Shown: positions 6,431-8,358 of the stretch, piece after piece | How the letters are laid out: each line of letters opens with the position of its first letter | Position numbering within the stretch: position 1 is the stretch's first letter | Assembly: GCA_902826385.1 (NCBI GenBank) | Contig: CADEEU010000086.1 | Span: 1-8,358, forward strand | DNA: 8,358 bases | Source: an uncultured Acidobacteriota bacterium | Lineage (GTDB): Bacteria > Acidobacteriota > Blastocatellia > Pyrinomonadales > Pyrinomonadaceae | Direction of reading: 5' to 3' | Program-made: the position numbers and the translations under genes | The notes under the pieces: generated by a model | Told to the model about the DNA's origin: nothing | Seen by the model: only the letters and a program-made list of their open reading frames with translations | The model's database searches: none

Positions 6431-7645
6431 TTACGGTGTCCAATTCTGCCAGTTGGTGTCGGCCAGTTCGAACTGTCGTCGCAGTTCACGCTGCATTGCG
6501 GTGACATCGGCCTGAGTGACCGGGCCCTGATTTCCTCCGGGTGGTTGGTTTCCGGGCCCCGGCTGGCGGCCTGGAAACTGCGGTTGAACCGGCGGCATTC
6601 CGGGGCGTTGACCTCCGGCTGCGGCAGCCGCGGCACGGCCGGCCCTGGCTTGAGTAAGCATCTGCGCGGTGACCGTGGCCTGGTTGTTCCAGATCTGGGC
6701 GGCAGTGCCGACGGCATAGAGCTGACCGCCGAATCCAAGATCGCACGTGTATGTGCCGCGTCCGCGTCCCCACTGCATATTGCCGGAACGTGTAAGGTGG
6801 GCCGCCAGTCGCACCGTCATACTGACATTGGCGTCGTTCCAATTCTGCAAGTGCGGACGGTCGGCTGCCGGACCGCGAAATGCTCCTACCTGGGCGCTTG
6901 TCCCGACGGTGCGGAGAGCTTCCCAAAACCTCAGAGCTTCGGCGTTGACCGTCTGCTGCGGATCAAGCTGATGCAGCCACGAATCTTCGTTCTCAACCAC
7001 CCTTCCGTCACTCCGCAGCCATCGCAGGCCTTCGAATCCCAGATCGACGGCCTGGCCGAAGTTGTGATTACTTTCGCCCGGGCCGGCCCTGGTTACATTG
7101 CGGCCGTTGGTCAATAGATCATACTGCGTTTGGAAATTACGCCTGTCGCCCTGACGGCAAACGCCGATCGCTATGCCATGAAGAGCATGCATCCGGTTGA
7201 TGCAGGCGTTTACCCTCGTCCGAAAGGCCGGAGCAAAAATGAGTGCGTTTGCAGCCGTGATCTTAGCCTGGAGCTGAGGGTCCGTCGCCTGGACATAGAC
7301 GGTCCGCCCACCCGCCAGCACACGCATATTGCGGAACGCAGCGGGCACTCTTTGCACAAGAGCGGTCCACGTTGCGTCGCCCTGCCCGACCAGTCCGGCC
7401 GTCGCATTATTATTCGGCGCCGATTGCTGTCCGTCCGGCGACACAAAAACATATTGATTCTGAAAATCGCGTATCGCGGCGACCGTCGCATTGCCGCTTA
7501 CGCCGTCATAGCTTGCCAGAAACGGCGCAGCGGGAGCGTTTCGCGTTGCCGGCCGCTGCGTTTTTACCAGGATCGCCTGGACCAACGCAACGTCGCTTAC
7601 GGTGTTGGTCCCGTTCTCACCTACCGAATTAGTTAACGGCTGCAT
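6431..7645 (-). CDS. peptidoglycan-binding M15-type peptidase (endolysin-like)
   Basis: A 404-residue protein with no signal peptide. Residues about 6-97 are a PG_binding_1-like domain: SVGENGTNTVSDVALVQAIL, YDGVSGNATVAAIRDFQ, later TWTALVQ. A zinc peptidase domain of the M15 (VanY / L-Ala-D-Glu endopeptidase) type follows, about 127-285, with the signature SNHNFGQAVD (192-201). Predicted zinc ligands are H194, D201 and H265. D262, in the DRPH motif, sits three residues before the last ligand, where the phage T5 endolysin has its catalytic Asp and VanY-like enzymes have Glu. An Ala-rich helix, a Pro/Gly/Gln-rich linker (about 344-375) and a short terminal helix complete it. It probably cleaves stem peptides of the cell wall. 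Lack of a leader suggests release by a holin, an injection apparatus or lysis, but none is encoded here. The start is supported by GGAGG eight bases upstream. Confidence 0.82.
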   Translation of the reverse strand: MQPLTNSVGENGTNTVSDVALVQAILVKTQRPATRNAPAAPFLASYDGVSGNATVAAIRDFQNQYVFVSPDGQQSAPNNNATAGLVGQGDATWTALVQRVPAAFRNMRVLAGGRTVYVQATDPQLQAKITAANALIFAPAFRTRVNACINRMHALHGIAIGVCRQGDRRNFQTQYDLLTNGRNVTRAGPGESNHNFGQAVDLGFEGLRWLRSDGRVVENEDSWLHQLDPQQTVNAEALRFWEALRTVGTSAQVGAFRGPAADRPHLQNWNDANVSMTVRLAAHLTRSGNMQWGRGRGTYTCDLGFGGQLYAVGTAAQIWNNQATVTAQMLTQARAGRAAAAAAGGQRPGMPPVQPQFPGRQPGPGNQPPGGNQGPVTQADVTAMQRELRRQFELADTNWQNWTP

Positions 7646-7653
7646 CTAAGGGT

Positions 7654-7658
7654 CCTCC
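7654..7658 (-). promoter_or_regulatory. ribosome-binding site of the M15 peptidase gene
   Basis: GGAGG on the minus strand, eight bases upstream of ATG 7645-7643. It fixes the start and confirms that the protein begins MQPLTNSVGENG without a signal peptide. Confidence 0.75.
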
Positions 7659-7690
7659 AAAACAATGTTTATGTTTTCAGGGGTGGCGGT

Positions 7691-7699
7691 ATTATAACA
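7691..7699 (-). promoter_or_regulatory. extended -10 promoter of the M15 peptidase gene
   Basis: TGTTATAAT on the minus strand (7699-7691) is an exact extended -10 (TGnTATAAT). No good -35 is seen at 16-18 bases (CTTTCT or TTTCTA), which is typical of extended -10 promoters. Transcription would start near 7684, giving a leader of about 38 bases containing the GGAGG site. Confidence 0.6.
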
Positions 7700-7754
7700 G
7701 TATTGCTAGTTTTAGAAAGCTGAAGGCTCGTTTTTGATTTCATTGGAACGATCT

Positions 7755-8358
7755 ATGAATGGTCCTCTAAAAACGCTGGTTTTTTGTTTAGGTTTAATGA
7801 CCCTTGCCGTTGCGGGTGTTTCGCAAACGCGTCCCGCAGCCATCGAGCTGGGTTCCGAAACGGCGAAAGCAGGGTGTCGGAACGAGGACGAGATTCGCGA
7901 TAAGTTCAACAACTGGAAAACTGACGCCGAAGGCCGTACGTGGCTCGGCTTTATGGGTTACAAGCCGGACGGGATCGAATCGGTCGTTGCCGCAAAACCG
8001 CACGGTGAAAAGGCGGACGTTGTCATTAAGGTTAAAACAAAGATCGGCGAGCGAAAGGAAGGAGTTTCGATAAAGCTTGTCAGTACGCAAACCGGATTCA
8101 ACCAGATAGATAAAAGGTGGCTGGCGACCTACGCAAAAATGTGGAAGATGCCGGCCGATATCGAATCGGCTTTGCGATCATACGTAGGCGAAGTAAAGCC
8201 GAACAAACCGTCGCGTGAACCGAACAGAATGTACATAAACGAATTCGACCCCGAAATTCAAAAGAAGATCGTCGAATTCTTTACGGCAAACAAGGCGGCG
8301 ATCGTGTCCGATCTGTTCAGTGGCGACGGCGAATTCAGCGCCGGGTGGATGATGGTCG
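7755..8358 (+). CDS. type II restriction endonuclease-like protein, N-terminal part (runs off the window)
   Basis: An open frame of 201 codons continuing past the right edge. From about residue 42 it resembles a type II restriction enzyme family I remember (possibly MboII-like; not verifiable here). Blocks are NEDEIRDKFNNWKTD, WLGFMGYKPDGIESV, KPHGEKADVVIKVK, EGVSIKLVS, TGFNQIDKRWLATYAKMW and ANKAAIVSDLF. D88 (KADVV) and K107 (VSIKLVS) suit a PD-(D/E)XK-type core with Ser in place of the acidic residue before x-K. The start is uncertain. ATG 7755 yields MNGPLKTLVFCLGLMTLAVA followed by GVSQ, a convincing signal-peptide shape that is unexpected for a DNA-cutting enzyme. ATG 7797 (residue 15) removes most of it and is weakly supported by AGG four bases upstream. 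No methyltransferase is in view; it could lie to the right. Neither a clear promoter nor a strong Shine-Dalgarno was found. Confidence 0.68.
   Translation, partial: MNGPLKTLVFCLGLMTLAVAGVSQTRPAAIELGSETAKAGCRNEDEIRDKFNNWKTDAEGRTWLGFMGYKPDGIESVVAAKPHGEKADVVIKVKTKIGERKEGVSIKLVSTQTGFNQIDKRWLATYAKMWKMPADIESALRSYVGEVKPNKPSREPNRMYINEFDPEIQKKIVEFFTANKAAIVSDLFSGDGEFSAGWMMV

Noticed and set aside
6545..7117. A 190-residue forward frame opposite the M15 peptidase gene
   Set aside because: Its codons mirror a gene with a clear zinc-peptidase motif and a good ribosome site on the other strand; the translated product is low-complexity and unrecognisable. The forward frame at 7130-7636 is rejected for the same reason.
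1..8358. CRISPR array, tRNA, rRNA or insertion sequence
   Set aside because: No regularly spaced repeats, cloverleaf-like segments, rRNA stretches or transposase motifs were seen on either strand.

Overview
The window looks like a chromosomal piece of a moderately GC-rich Gram-negative bacterium. My best guess is Acidobacteriota (Blastocatellia/Pyrinomonadaceae type). That rests on overall style: a double-propeller diguanylate cyclase with a signal peptide ending in ...FGQ, an ankyrin protein with a typical N-terminal preface, and mixed use of Shine-Dalgarno sites. No rRNA or other marker gene is present, so the taxonomy is inference. I see no tRNA, rRNA, CRISPR array, transposase or phage structural gene.

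Left part (1-1060): the C-terminal end of a SpoIID/LytB-domain cell-wall protein (+) runs convergently into a type II toxin-antitoxin pair on the minus strand, RelE/HigB-like toxin first and XRE/HigA-like antitoxin second. The SpoIID gene and the antitoxin share one TTAA as both stop codons. Upstream of the toxin is a good sigma70-type promoter whose -10 is embedded in repeated TGATAA/TTATCA elements, a natural autoregulatory operator. The best toxin start lies almost at the predicted transcription start.

Centre (1061-4039): a 992-residue membrane sensor diguanylate cyclase (+) with a signal peptide, about 14 propeller blades, a Y_Y_Y domain, one transmembrane helix, a coiled coil and a GGEEF domain with an intact I-site. 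It has its own promoter next to an AT-rich dyad.

Right-centre (4032-7645, all minus): an M15-type peptidoglycan peptidase with an N-terminal peptidoglycan-binding domain and no signal peptide, then an FkbM-family methyltransferase, then an ankyrin-repeat protein. The first two may be co-transcribed but are separated by a nested inverted repeat. The ankyrin gene has its own promoter and a roughly 135-nt leader, in which an anti-Shine-Dalgarno segment could mask a near-perfect ribosome site.

Right end (7755-8358, +): the N-terminal 201 residues of a protein that reads as a type II restriction endonuclease. Its first possible start would give it a signal-peptide-like leader, which is odd for such an enzyme. 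It is divergent from the M15 peptidase and runs off the window, so any partner methyltransferase is not visible.

The genes do not form one obvious pathway. Cell-envelope themes recur (SpoIID, M15 peptidase, possibly FkbM), and two defence or stress-type modules (toxin-antitoxin and restriction enzyme) sit at the ends. I did not find a convincing new multi-gene system. The most unusual items are the restriction-enzyme leader, the masked ribosome site of the ankyrin gene, and the leaderless toxin start inside its operator.
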